Origin: Pseudomonadota bacterium
Lineage (GTDB): Bacteria > Pseudomonadota > Gammaproteobacteria > Steroidobacterales > Steroidobacteraceae
Direction of reading: 5' to 3'
Assembly: GCA_021847105.1 (NCBI GenBank)
Contig: JAJZUT010000001.1
Location: 248,001-312,000 of the forward strand
DNA length: 64,000 nucleotides
The translations under genes and the position numbers were made by a program. Numbering within the stretch: position 1 is the stretch's first letter; every line of letters begins with the position of its first letter. Below the pieces are notes generated by a model. That model had not been told where the DNA came from. It made no database searches and was given only the letters and a program-made list of their open reading frames with translations. Positions 1 through 8,488 of the stretch are shown here, piece by piece.

Positions 1-11
1 TGGCAAACGAA

Positions 12-1076
12 ATGCGTACCGTGGTGGTCGACAAGATTGCCTCCGTGGCCCAGGCCTGCGGCCTCTCGCACGAGGTGCGGATCTCACCCGACATCCCCGC
101 CGAGGAAGGCGTGGTGATCGTCGTCGAGATCCTCACCAATAAGGCAACCTACAACACCTTGGAGCTCACCAGCGGGCGCATGGCCAAGGTGCGCAAGGGC
201 GACATCGTCGTCGGTGCACTCGGTCACCGCAAGGCTCTGTTCGGTTATTCGGGGCACATCCCGGCCTCGGTCAAGCCCGGCGACACCATCCAGATGCTCA
301 ACATCGGTGGGGTGCTCGGCGCATGCGACTCGATCAATCCCGATAAGGGCACGCCCTTCGACTGCCGCGTGCTCGGCGTCGCGTTGCGCTTTCCCTACCT
401 CGGTGAGCGCATCGGTGTGCCGGCGCGGGTCGGCATTCGGCCGCTCGATCAGGCCGCGCGGCTCGAGACCCGCCAGGTGCCCGTGGTCGCCCTTGCCGGC
501 ACCTGCATGGAAGCGGGCAAGACGGCCGCGGCCTGTGCCATGATCAGTCGCATGCGCCATCGTGGCCTCACGGTGGACGCATTCAAGGCCACCGGCGTTT
601 CGCTGCGGCGTGACATCATGGCGATGGAGGATGCCGGCGCCCGCCGCTCGGCGATCTTCACGGATTTTGGCGTGGTGACCACCACGCGGCACAATGGACC
701 GGCTCTGACCCGCGCCATGTTGACCGAACTTTCGGCGGGCAAGCCCGACATCATCGTCTTCGAGCTGGGTGATGGCATCCTCGGCACCTACGGAGTGGAC
801 GCCATCCTGGAGTGCGCCGACATCCGCGCCGTGCTCACCGGCGTGGCGCTTTCGGCCAACGATCCGGTGGCCGCCTGGGGCGGCGTGAAGCTGCTGCGCG
901 AGCGTTTCGGCATCGAGCCGTGCGTGGTCACCGGCCCGGCCACCGACAACCAAGTGGGCATCGACCTGATCAGCGAACAGCTGAAGGTGCCGGCCTTCAA
1001 CGCCATCAGTGATGGGGCCTCACTCGGTGACCACGTGATGCGGGCTGTCGGTCTGCTCGAGACGGCGCGCGCATGA
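12..1076 (+). CDS. P-loop protein opening the arginine operon (BioD/DUF1611-like C-terminal half)
   Basis: The function is not known. The protein has two parts. Residues 1-150 look beta-rich, with a GDIVVGALGHRKALFGYSG stretch. Residues 155-350 form a nucleotide-binding domain with Walker A GTCMEAGKT at 163-171, then FKATG, a TDFG motif and ELGDGILG. This order resembles the P-loop half of DUF1611 proteins (which include the D-glutamate N-acetyltransferase DgcN) and BioD-like enzymes, but the resemblance is from memory. The stop overlaps the argC start (ATGA), so translation is coupled and a role in arginine synthesis is likely. The first whole Met is used as start. The visible upstream codons GCA AAC GAA stay open and are preceded by bases TG, so the true start may be a codon cut by the window edge. 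Confidence 0.6.
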   Translation: MRTVVVDKIASVAQACGLSHEVRISPDIPAEEGVVIVVEILTNKATYNTLELTSGRMAKVRKGDIVVGALGHRKALFGYSGHIPASVKPGDTIQMLNIGGVLGACDSINPDKGTPFDCRVLGVALRFPYLGERIGVPARVGIRPLDQAARLETRQVPVVALAGTCMEAGKTAAACAMISRMRHRGLTVDAFKATGVSLRRDIMAMEDAGARRSAIFTDFGVVTTTRHNGPALTRAMLTELSAGKPDIIVFELGDGILGTYGVDAILECADIRAVLTGVALSANDPVAAWGGVKLLRERFGIEPCVVTGPATDNQVGIDLISEQLKVPAFNAISDGASLGDHVMRAVGLLETARA

Positions 1077-2134
1077 GCGAGCCGATTCCCACGGTGCTGC
1101 TCGGAGGCAGCGGCTACGTGGCGGGCGAACTGCTGCGGTTGCTGAGTGCGCACCCGCATTTCCGGCTGTGCGCGATCATGTCGGACAGTCAGCCCGGCGA
1201 ACCGCTTGCGGCGGCATTCCCGCACCTTGCTGCGGTGTACGGCGAGCGCTGCTTCCAGTCGCAAGAGGAAGTCCGCGAGTGCTTGACCCGCGAGCCGCGC
1301 TGCGCGGTGTTTTCCGCCGCGCCGCACGGCGTGTCCGCGCAGCTCATCGACTCGCTCCTGAGTGCCGCCGCGAGTGCCGGCACTGCGCCGCGGGTGGTCG
1401 ACATCTCGGCGGATTTCCGCTTCCGCTCGGCCAGCGATTACGCACAGGTTTACGGGCACGCCCATGGCGCCCCGGAACGTCTCGAGCAATTTACCTGTGC
1501 GGTGCCGGAGCATCTGGCCCGGCTCGACACTGCGCACGTGGCCCATCCGGGGTGCTTCGCCACGGCGGTGCTGCTCGCGAGCGTACCGCTGCTCGCCCGC
1601 GGCCTGGTGCTGCCGCAGCTCTATGTTGCAGGCATCACGGGCAGCACCGGCTCGGGCCGCAAGCCCACCGCCGGCACGCATCATCCCGTACGGCACAGTG
1701 ATCTCTATGCTTACAGCGCACTCGCTCATCGGCATGCTCCGGAAATCGCCGCCTGTGCCCGGGCCGCGAGCGGCGTGGCGGCGGAATTCGCCTTCGTCCC
1801 GCACTCCGGGCCTTTTGCCCGGGGGATTCACGTCACGGTGCAGGCGCGGCTTGCGCAGTCGGCCAGCAGTGCCGAGGTGCTCGGCGTCCTGCGCGAATTC
1901 TATGCACGCGCGCCGTTCGTGCGTGTCCTCGACAGTGCGCCGCGCATCAAGGACGTGACGGCCAGCAATTATGCGCACGTGAGTGCGACCAGCGACGGGC
2001 GCAGCGTTGCGGTCATGTGCGCCATCGACAACCTGACCAAAGGCGCCGCCGGCGGTGCCGTGCAATGGATGAATCGGTTGTTCGGGTTGCCCGAAACCGC
2101 CGGCCTCACCAGTCCGGCCCCGGGCTGGACCTGA
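1073..2134 (+). CDS. argC: N-acyl-gamma-glutamyl-phosphate reductase
   Basis: ArgC reduces N-acyl-glutamyl phosphate to the semialdehyde with NADPH, the third step of arginine synthesis. The N-terminal Rossmann motif is GGSGYVAGELL. The catalytic Cys lies in HPGCFATA near residue 161. ITGSTGSG and CIDNLTKGAAGGAVQWMN, typical of the family, follow. The 353-residue length is normal. The active-site context (PGCFAT rather than the commoner PGCYPT) and the C-terminal block remind me of Bacteroidetes ArgC more than of enterobacterial ArgC; this is recollection, not an alignment. It overlaps the previous gene by ATGA and is followed 12 bases later by argD, so the genes are probably co-transcribed. 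Confidence 0.92.
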   Translation: MSEPIPTVLLGGSGYVAGELLRLLSAHPHFRLCAIMSDSQPGEPLAAAFPHLAAVYGERCFQSQEEVRECLTREPRCAVFSAAPHGVSAQLIDSLLSAAASAGTAPRVVDISADFRFRSASDYAQVYGHAHGAPERLEQFTCAVPEHLARLDTAHVAHPGCFATAVLLASVPLLARGLVLPQLYVAGITGSTGSGRKPTAGTHHPVRHSDLYAYSALAHRHAPEIAACARAASGVAAEFAFVPHSGPFARGIHVTVQARLAQSASSAEVLGVLREFYARAPFVRVLDSAPRIKDVTASNYAHVSATSDGRSVAVMCAIDNLTKGAAGGAVQWMNRLFGLPETAGLTSPAPGWT

Positions 2135-2146
2135 CGCGAGAAAACG

Positions 2147-3322
2147 ATGAACGCATCTTCGCCTGTGTCCGTCAGTCCGGGGCCGCCGAGCGGCGACGCA
2201 TTGGCGCCCGTCTACGCCCAGTATCCGTTCGAAGTCGCCCGCGCCGAGGGCGTTTGGCTCATCGGCCCGCACGGCGAGCGGGTTCTCGACCTGTACGGCG
2301 GACATGCGGTCGCGGCGCTCGGCTACGCCCATCCAGGCTGGGCCGAAGCGCTCGCCGAGCAGGCGCGCCAGTGCCAGTTTCAGACCAACGCGCTGCCGAT
2401 GGCGGTGCGCACGCGTGCTGCCGCGCGGCTGCTGGCCTTCTCGCAGTTGGATTTCGCCAGCGTGTTCCTGGTCAACAGCGGGGCGGAAGCCAATGAGAAT
2501 GCACTGCGGTTGGCGCTGCGCATGACGCAGCGGCCGCATGTCGCGGCCATCGAAGGCGCATTCCACGGCCGCACTGCCGCAGCATCGGCGGTCACCTGGG
2601 GGTCGCAGTCCTGGTATGGCTTCGCGCGGACACCTTTTGACGTGAGCTTTCTGCCGCGAGGGGATCTTGACGCCATCGTCGCACAGGTGACCGAACAGAC
2701 CGCCGCCGTGATCGTCGAGCCGGTCCAGGGGCTCGCCGGGGCCGTGGATCTGGGGCAGCCATATCTCGCGGCGCTACGTGCGCGCTGCGATGCAGTGGGC
2801 GCACTGCTGATCTTCGACGAAGTGCAATGTGGTTTCGGGCGGGTCGGCGCGCCCTATGCCGCTGCGCTCTACGGCGTCATGCCCGACATGATCACCACGG
2901 CCAAGGCGCTCGGCAACGGCTTTCCAGTCGCAGCGCTGCTCACCTCCGCACGGGTGTCCGCCACGCTCAAGATCGGCCTGCTCGGCACCACGTATGGCGG
3001 CGGGCCGATGGCGTGTGCGGCGCTGCTCGCGACCCTCGAGGCGATCGAGTCCGAACAGCTGCTCGAAAACGTCCGGCGCGTCTCGGCCTATATCCGGCGC
3101 CATTGTCTCACCGGGCCGGTGAGCGCCGTGCAGGGAGAGGGGTTCCTGCTCGGCCTGCGCACCCTCCGGCCGGCCAAACAGATCCAGGCCGAACTGCTGC
3201 ACCGCGGCATTCTCACCGGCACCGCGACTGATCCGGATATCGTGCGGCTGCTGCCGCCGTTCATTCTGCAGGAGACTCATGTCGATCTGCTGTGCCGGGC
3301 GCTTGCGGACATCGGCGCATGA
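2147..3322 (+). CDS. argD: N-acylornithine aminotransferase (class III, PLP)
   Basis: This is a class III pyridoxal-phosphate aminotransferase of 391 residues. It should convert N-acyl-glutamate semialdehyde to N-acyl-ornithine using glutamate. Visible motifs are VNSGAEANENALRLA, the phosphate-binding and EGAFHGRT region, IFDEVQCGFGR, and the Schiff-base lysine in TTAKALGNGFP. These are the standard ArgD landmarks. Its position between argC and the carbamoyltransferase gene identifies the acylornithine substrate better than the sequence alone, since related enzymes act on ornithine or succinylornithine. Its stop codon overlaps the start of the next gene. Confidence 0.9.
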   Translation: MNASSPVSVSPGPPSGDALAPVYAQYPFEVARAEGVWLIGPHGERVLDLYGGHAVAALGYAHPGWAEALAEQARQCQFQTNALPMAVRTRAAARLLAFSQLDFASVFLVNSGAEANENALRLALRMTQRPHVAAIEGAFHGRTAAASAVTWGSQSWYGFARTPFDVSFLPRGDLDAIVAQVTEQTAAVIVEPVQGLAGAVDLGQPYLAALRARCDAVGALLIFDEVQCGFGRVGAPYAAALYGVMPDMITTAKALGNGFPVAALLTSARVSATLKIGLLGTTYGGGPMACAALLATLEAIESEQLLENVRRVSAYIRRHCLTGPVSAVQGEGFLLGLRTLRPAKQIQAELLHRGILTGTATDPDIVRLLPPFILQETHVDLLCRALADIGA

Positions 3323-4320
3323 AGCGCTTCCTCGACCTGGCGGACCTGTCCCAGGCGGAGGTGCTCGCGCTGCTGGCGCTCGCCGAGCGACTGCAGCGAC
3401 AGCCCGAACCCCATGCCCTCGCTGGACGGATTCTCGGTCTGCTGTTCATGAACCCCTCGCTGCGCACGCTCGCCTCATTTCAGGCGGGCATGGCGCGCCT
3501 GGGCGGCAGTTCATTTGTCATCACGCCCGGGCAAGGCACTTGGCAACTCGAGACACGGCTCGGCGCGGTCATGGACGGCGCGGCGGCCGAACATGCCCGC
3601 GAGGGGATCCCGGTGCTGGCGTCGTACTGCGACGCGCTCGGCATCCGTGCGTTTGCGGGCGGGCAGAATCTGGCGGCGGACCTCGCCGAGACAACCTTCA
3701 ACGCACTCGCGGCACTGGTTGATAAGCCGCTGATCAATCTCGAATCAGCCATCAACCACCCGTGTCAGGCGCTTGCGGACTGGAAAACGCTGAACGATTT
3801 CGCCGTGCCGCACCGAGGTCGGTTCGTGCTCTCCTGGGCGTATCATCCGCGCGCGTTGCCGCTGGCAGTGCCGGCGGCCGTTCTGCACATGGCCGCGCTG
3901 CGCGGTATGGAGGTCGTTGTACTGCGCCCCGACGGATACGCGCTGCCGGCGCCGATCATGGCCAAGGCACACCGTGCTGCCGCACTCTCTGGCGGGTCGG
4001 TGCGCGAGAGCGAGGATCGGCGCGAGGCGCTCACAGGGGCGCACATCCTGTACGCCAAGGAGTGGGGCGCCACCGCCTGTTACGGGGACGCGGCCGAAGA
4101 GGCGCGCCGACGCGCGGCGCTGACCGACTGGTGCGTGCGCAGCGAGTGGTTCGAGCCGGCAGCGCCCGAATGCCGGCTGATGCATTGTCTGCCGGTGCGC
4201 CGCAACGTGGCCGTCGCCGACGAAGTCCTCGACGGGCCACGCAGCATCGTGCGTCATGAAGCGTACAATCGCCTGCCGGTGCAGATGGCCGTGTTGTACC
4301 GTTTGCTCAAGGGGCTGTAA
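3319..4320 (+). CDS. argF': N-acylornithine carbamoyltransferase (argF' type, predicted succinyl-preferring)
   Basis: This enzyme transfers a carbamoyl group to an N-acylated ornithine, replacing classical ornithine carbamoyltransferase. The carbamoyl-phosphate motif is degenerate (NPSLRTLAS, residues 45-53), and HPCQALAD and HCLPVRRN are present. In this family the residue three positions after MDG decides acyl preference: Glu92 in the Xanthomonas N-acetylornithine enzyme, Pro90 in the Bacteroides N-succinylornithine enzyme. Here MDGAAAEH puts Ala at residue 90. Published mutagenesis showed that removing Glu at this site favours the succinyl substrate. The flanking TWQLETRLG and SWAYHPRALPLAVP also look like the Bacteroides protein as I recall it. 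The ATG overlaps the argD stop (ATGA). The product has 333 residues. Confidence 0.88.
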   Translation: MKRFLDLADLSQAEVLALLALAERLQRQPEPHALAGRILGLLFMNPSLRTLASFQAGMARLGGSSFVITPGQGTWQLETRLGAVMDGAAAEHAREGIPVLASYCDALGIRAFAGGQNLAADLAETTFNALAALVDKPLINLESAINHPCQALADWKTLNDFAVPHRGRFVLSWAYHPRALPLAVPAAVLHMAALRGMEVVVLRPDGYALPAPIMAKAHRAAALSGGSVRESEDRREALTGAHILYAKEWGATACYGDAAEEARRRAALTDWCVRSEWFEPAAPECRLMHCLPVRRNVAVADEVLDGPRSIVRHEAYNRLPVQMAVLYRLLKGL

Positions 4321-4363
4321 CCAGCCGATTTTTTTTCGCTCAGACCAAGGGCCCATCACTGAC

Positions 4364-5302
4364 ATGATCATGCAACCTGCCGACCAGGCACTGGCCATCC
4401 GCGCTTTGAAGAGCGCGGCGCCTTACATCCGCATGTACCGCGGCAAGACCTTCGTGGTGAAGGCCGGCGGCGGCGTATTCGCCGACGATGCCTCAACACG
4501 TGTGCTCATCGAGCAGATCGCGATCCTGCATTATTTCGGCGTACGGGTCGTGTTTGTGCACGGTGGAGGGCCGCAGGTCTCAGAGCTCGCCCGTGCCCTC
4601 GGCGTCAGCTCGCGGATGGTGGAAGGCCGTCGCGTCACCGATCGCGAGGCCATCGACGTCACCGCGATGGTGCTCAACGGGACAATCAATACCGCCATCC
4701 TCGGCATGTGCCGCGAACTGAACATCGAAGCGGTCGGAGTCAGCGGCGTGGACGCGGGTCTGATCCGTGCGCACAAGCGCCCGCCGGTGACGCTTGCCGC
4801 GAGCGGCGAGGTGGTCGATTACGGTTTCGTCGGCGATATCGATGCGGTTGACCCGACCGTGCTGCGCAAGTTGCTCGACAACGGTCTGATGCCCGTGGTG
4901 AGCCCGCTGTCGGCCGATGACGACGGCGTTCTGCTCAACATCAACGCCGACACGGTGGCATCGGCTATCGCAGCGGCGCTGGGCGCCGAGAAGCTGATCC
5001 TGTGCACGGGTGCACCGGGGATCCTCGCCGATCTGTCCGATCCAGGCTCGCTCATTTCCTACACGGACCTGGAGGGGCTGGAACGGCTGCGCGAGCGAGG
5101 TGCGATCGCCGATGGCATGTTGCCGAAGGCGCGCGCGATCGAAGCGGCACTGCGCGGCGGCGTGCGCCGCGTGCACGTCGTGTCGTATCACGCCCCGGAG
5201 GGCATCCTGGGTGAGGTGTTCACCAACGAAGGTACCGGCACACTCATCGTCGAGGACATCGATGCGCTGACACCCGCCGAGCAACTCGGCGGCGGGGCTT
5301 GA
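4364..5302 (+). CDS. argB: N-acylglutamate kinase
   Basis: This is an amino-acid kinase family protein of 312 residues that should phosphorylate N-acetyl- or N-succinyl-glutamate. It has FVHGGGPQVSELARALG, the acylglutamate-binding NINADTVASAIAAALGAEKLIL region, and a C-terminal GTLIVED. The N-terminal phosphate loop reads VVKAGGGVFAD where most NAGKs have K-Y/I-G-G followed by another residue. The start is ATG 4364; ATG 4370 is an alternative. The 43-base gap after argF' contains a run of nine T residues (4330-4338) but no clear hairpin, so read-through is expected. Acyl specificity is not readable from the motifs. Confidence 0.9.
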   Translation: MIMQPADQALAIRALKSAAPYIRMYRGKTFVVKAGGGVFADDASTRVLIEQIAILHYFGVRVVFVHGGGPQVSELARALGVSSRMVEGRRVTDREAIDVTAMVLNGTINTAILGMCRELNIEAVGVSGVDAGLIRAHKRPPVTLAASGEVVDYGFVGDIDAVDPTVLRKLLDNGLMPVVSPLSADDDGVLLNINADTVASAIAAALGAEKLILCTGAPGILADLSDPGSLISYTDLEGLERLRERGAIADGMLPKARAIEAALRGGVRRVHVVSYHAPEGILGEVFTNEGTGTLIVEDIDALTPAEQLGGGA

Positions 5303-5304
5303 GC

Positions 5305-6495
5305 GTGAGCCGGCTGTGGGACAAGGGCGCACCGCTCGATGAGCGTGTGCTGCGCTACACGGCCGGCGAGGACTTTGCGCTGGATGAGCGGCTTGTGGCC
5401 TACGACGCGCGGGCGTCGATCGCGCACGCCGAGATGCTGAACACGCAGGGGCTGCTCAGCGACACGGATCTCGAGGCGATCCGCGCAGGGCTGATGGCGC
5501 TCACCGAGGAGCATGCCCGCGGACTGTGGCGCATCGAGCTTGCCGACGAGGACGGCCATACGGCCCTCGAGCGCCGTCTGACCGAGCGCGTTGGCCCGGC
5601 TGGTGGACGCGTGCACCTAGGTCGCTCGCGTAACGACCAGGTGTTGACGGCGTTGCGGCTGTATCTGCGCGATGAGGTCGAAAGACTCAGTGCCGGGGCG
5701 ACTGCAGTTGCCGAGGCCCTTGAACAGCTGGCGGTGCGCGAGGGCTCGATCGCCCTGCCGGGTTATACCCACATGCAGCAGGCGATGCCAAGTTCCGTGG
5801 CGCTGTGGGCCGGCGGCTTCGCCGCGGAAATCCATGACGACGCCGAGGCGCTGCGCCACGTGCACCGTCGTCTCGCCAAGAACCCGCTGGGCTCGGCCGC
5901 CGGCTACGGCACCCCGGGTCTGCCCATCGATCGCGAGGCGACGCGGGTCAAGCTCGGCTTTGCGCAGGTCCATGACCCGGTGACGGCGGTGCAGCTCTCG
6001 CGCGGCAAGGCCGAGTCGGAGCTGCTCTTTCACCTCAACCTGCTGATGCAGGACCTGGGGCGGTTCGCGGCCGACGTGCTGTTGTTCTACACGCAGGAAT
6101 TTGCCTTCCTCGCGCTGCCGGAGTCCTTCACGACCGGCTCATCGATCATGCCGCAGAAGCGCAACCCGGACGTGTTCGAGCTGATCCGTGGCCGCTCGGC
6201 GACTGCCCAGGCGTGCCTCGCCGAGGCGCTCGCGGTGTGCGCGAAACTGCCCTCCGGCTACCAGCGCGACCTGCAGCTGCTGAAATTTCCGCTGTTTCGC
6301 GCCATCGATGTCACTCGCGAGACGCTCGATATCCTGCCGGCCGCGCTCGCCGCCATGCGCTTTCGTCCGGAGCATATCCGCCTCGATCCGGCCATCCACG
6401 CCGCTGAACAGGCCAACCGTCTGGTTGTGAGCGAGGGAATCCCGTTCCGTGAGGCCTACCGCCGGGTGGCCGCGCAGCTGAAGGGCCCGGGTTGA
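5305..6495 (+). CDS. argH: Argininosuccinate lyase
   Basis: ArgH cleaves argininosuccinate to arginine and fumarate. The fumarase/aspartase superfamily signature GSSIMPQKRNPD lies near residues 279-290, and the catalytic-loop and HLGRSRNDQV motifs are clear. GTG 5305 is chosen; an in-frame TTG at 5299 overlapping the argB stop is also possible. It closes the arginine operon. No argG, argA or argE-type deacylase is present in the window, so steps 1, 5 and 7 must be encoded elsewhere or differently. Downstream, algZ-algR follow in the same order as in Pseudomonas. Confidence 0.93.
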   Translation: MSRLWDKGAPLDERVLRYTAGEDFALDERLVAYDARASIAHAEMLNTQGLLSDTDLEAIRAGLMALTEEHARGLWRIELADEDGHTALERRLTERVGPAGGRVHLGRSRNDQVLTALRLYLRDEVERLSAGATAVAEALEQLAVREGSIALPGYTHMQQAMPSSVALWAGGFAAEIHDDAEALRHVHRRLAKNPLGSAAGYGTPGLPIDREATRVKLGFAQVHDPVTAVQLSRGKAESELLFHLNLLMQDLGRFAADVLLFYTQEFAFLALPESFTTGSSIMPQKRNPDVFELIRGRSATAQACLAEALAVCAKLPSGYQRDLQLLKFPLFRAIDVTRETLDILPAALAAMRFRPEHIRLDPAIHAAEQANRLVVSEGIPFREAYRRVAAQLKGPG

Positions 6496-6597
6496 CGGCG
6501 CTGCGCAGGACCGCGGCCGTCCGGCGTCACACCTGTGGGATCTCTCGGTCGGCCGCCGGGGCCGCGCTTGAGGCATAATGGCGCGGTGACCGGCGAG

Positions 6598-7713
6598 ATG
6601 CGATCCGCAGGCATGACGCGGCAAGCGCCCGCGGACGGGGCGTTCCGCGGCGGGAGCGACTCGTTCTATCTGCCCAACTTCTGCGCTTCGCGCGCCGCGG
6701 TCGCCATCGTCCTGATCGTCGAGCTGACGGCCGTGGTACTGTCGATCGCGCGCAGCGAAGCGGTCGATTTTGGCGCACAACTTGCACGCAGCTCGCTGTT
6801 TCTCCTGTGGATCGGTCTGGTCGGTGCGGCGCTGCTGTGCGTGCTGCGCCCGGCCCTCGCCCGACTCGGGGTGCAGCGCGGCTCGCTCGCCGCGCTCGCG
6901 CTGCTGACTGCGACGGTGGCCGGCATTTCCATCGCCACAGTGCTCATCGGCCGCAGCCAGCTGCTCGGCGCCGCAGCGGTCGCGGCGCAATTTCCCCGGC
7001 AACTCTGGCCCTTCGTGCTGCGCAACACCGCCATCGGCGGCGTGATCACCGGCGTGACGTTGCGTTATTTCTACGTGACTCATCAATGGCGGCGCAACAT
7101 CGAGATGCGCGCGGCCGCCCGCGTGCATGCTCTGCAGGCGCGCATCCGGCCCCACTTCCTCTTCAACAGTATGAACACAATCGCCGCCCTGACGCGCTCG
7201 GCACCTCGCCAGGCCGAACAGGCGGTGCAGGACCTGGCCGATCTGTTTCGAGCCTCACTCGGCGATCCGAATCAGACCATCACGCTCGCTGATGAGTTGG
7301 AAATCGCGCGAACCTACGAGCGGATCGAGGCGCTGCGTCTCGGCGAGCGGCTGCGTGTCACCTGGGAGGTCGGGGCGCTGCCGCTCGATGCGAGCGTGCC
7401 GGGCCTGATCCTACAACCCCTGCTCGAGAACGCGATCTATCACGGCATCGAGCCGCGTCCTGACGGCGGCACCGTGCATATCCACGGCGAGCGCTCGGCG
7501 GAGCTAATCTCCGTGGTGGTGCGCAATCCGCTCGCCGCGCGGGGCGGCGCGCGCCACGGCAATCATCTCGCACTCGAGAACATCCGCGAGCGCCTCAACC
7601 TGATTTATGGTCAGCGCGCACTCGTGAAGGCTGGGGCGTTCGGAGAGGAGTACATCGTGACGTTGCGCTTTCCGTACATTGCTGCGCCGGGTGTGCCGGT
7701 TCGGGCCGGCTGA
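6598..7713 (+). CDS. algZ: AlgZ/FimS-type sensor histidine kinase
   Basis: This is a membrane histidine kinase of the LytS/YehU class. Several hydrophobic segments occupy roughly residues 25-150. The His_kinase motif ARIRPHFLFNSMNT holds the phosphoacceptor-type histidine, and the ATPase domain shows LILQPLLENAIYHGIEP and a C-terminal LENIRERLNLIYG. The N-terminal FYLPNFCASRA is typical of AlgZ/FimS. It should act on the adjacent AlgR. The first in-frame ATG is used; a GTG at 6535 or 6586 or an ATG at 6613 is possible. In Pseudomonas this pair controls alginate, twitching and virulence; the target here is unknown. Confidence 0.87.
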   Translation: MRSAGMTRQAPADGAFRGGSDSFYLPNFCASRAAVAIVLIVELTAVVLSIARSEAVDFGAQLARSSLFLLWIGLVGAALLCVLRPALARLGVQRGSLAALALLTATVAGISIATVLIGRSQLLGAAAVAAQFPRQLWPFVLRNTAIGGVITGVTLRYFYVTHQWRRNIEMRAAARVHALQARIRPHFLFNSMNTIAALTRSAPRQAEQAVQDLADLFRASLGDPNQTITLADELEIARTYERIEALRLGERLRVTWEVGALPLDASVPGLILQPLLENAIYHGIEPRPDGGTVHIHGERSAELISVVVRNPLAARGGARHGNHLALENIRERLNLIYGQRALVKAGAFGEEYIVTLRFPYIAAPGVPVRAG

Positions 7714-7724
7714 GGCACCGGCAC

Positions 7725-8456
7725 ATGCTGCGCGTGCAGATCGTCGACGACGAACCGCCGGCCCGCGAGCGGTTACGGCAGCTGCTCGAGGAGATCGGCA
7801 GCGTACAGATCATCGCCGAGGCTGCCACGGGCCCGGAGGCGCTCGAACAAGCGGCGCGTCTCGTGCCGGATGTGGTGTTGCTCGATGTGCGCATGCCTGG
7901 ACCCGACGGCATCGAGACCGCCCGACATCTCAGCGTGCTCGAGGAACCGCCGGCGGTCATCTTCACCACTGCTTACGATCAATACGCGATCAACGCATTT
8001 GAGACCCGAGCCGTCGGTTATCTGCTCAAGCCCGTACGTCGCGACAAGCTCGCGGCTGCTCTGGCTCAAGCCGACCGCCTCACCCGTCCGCAGCTGCTGC
8101 GCCTTGCCGCGGCGGCGGGTACGTCGCGCCGTACGCACATTGCGGCGCGCCGCCGCGAGCAGGTGCGCCTGATTCCGGTGGCCGAAATCCTCTATTTTCA
8201 GTCGGACCAGAAATACACCACCGTGCGTCACCTTCACGGCGAGGATTTGATCGAGGAGTCGCTGCGCGCCCTGGAAGAGGAGCTCGGCGAGCGCTTCGTG
8301 CGCATCCATCGCAATACATTGATCAATGCCGACCATCTGCAGGGCATCGAGCGCGGCGGTGACGGCCGTTACAGCGTATTGCTGCGCGGCAGCGCGCTCA
8401 CGCTACCGGTCAGTCGGCGCCTGGCCGGCGAGCTGCTCGAGCGCTTTCGGATCTGA
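7725..8456 (+). CDS. algR: AlgR-type LytTR response regulator
   Basis: The receiver domain (residues 1-120) has the acidic pair in VDDE, the phosphoacceptor Asp in LLDVRMPG and the conserved Lys in LLKPV. A LytTR DNA-binding domain (about 140-243) shows ILYFQSDQKYTTV and FVRIHRNTLIN. The length of 243 residues is typical for AlgR. It lies 11 bases after the kinase gene, so the two form one transcription unit. In P. aeruginosa hemC follows; here dapF follows instead, which marks a synteny breakpoint. Confidence 0.9.
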   Translation: MLRVQIVDDEPPARERLRQLLEEIGSVQIIAEAATGPEALEQAARLVPDVVLLDVRMPGPDGIETARHLSVLEEPPAVIFTTAYDQYAINAFETRAVGYLLKPVRRDKLAAALAQADRLTRPQLLRLAAAAGTSRRTHIAARRREQVRLIPVAEILYFQSDQKYTTVRHLHGEDLIEESLRALEEELGERFVRIHRNTLINADHLQGIERGGDGRYSVLLRGSALTLPVSRRLAGELLERFRI

Positions 8457-8488
8457 CCGCGCTGCGGCAGTTGGGGTATCCTCGCGCC

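Noticed and set aside
788..2566. 592-codon open frame on the minus strand
   Set aside because: It runs antisense to argC and argD, has an Arg/Ala/Gly-rich composition and no motif. Long antisense frames are expected in high-GC coding DNA.
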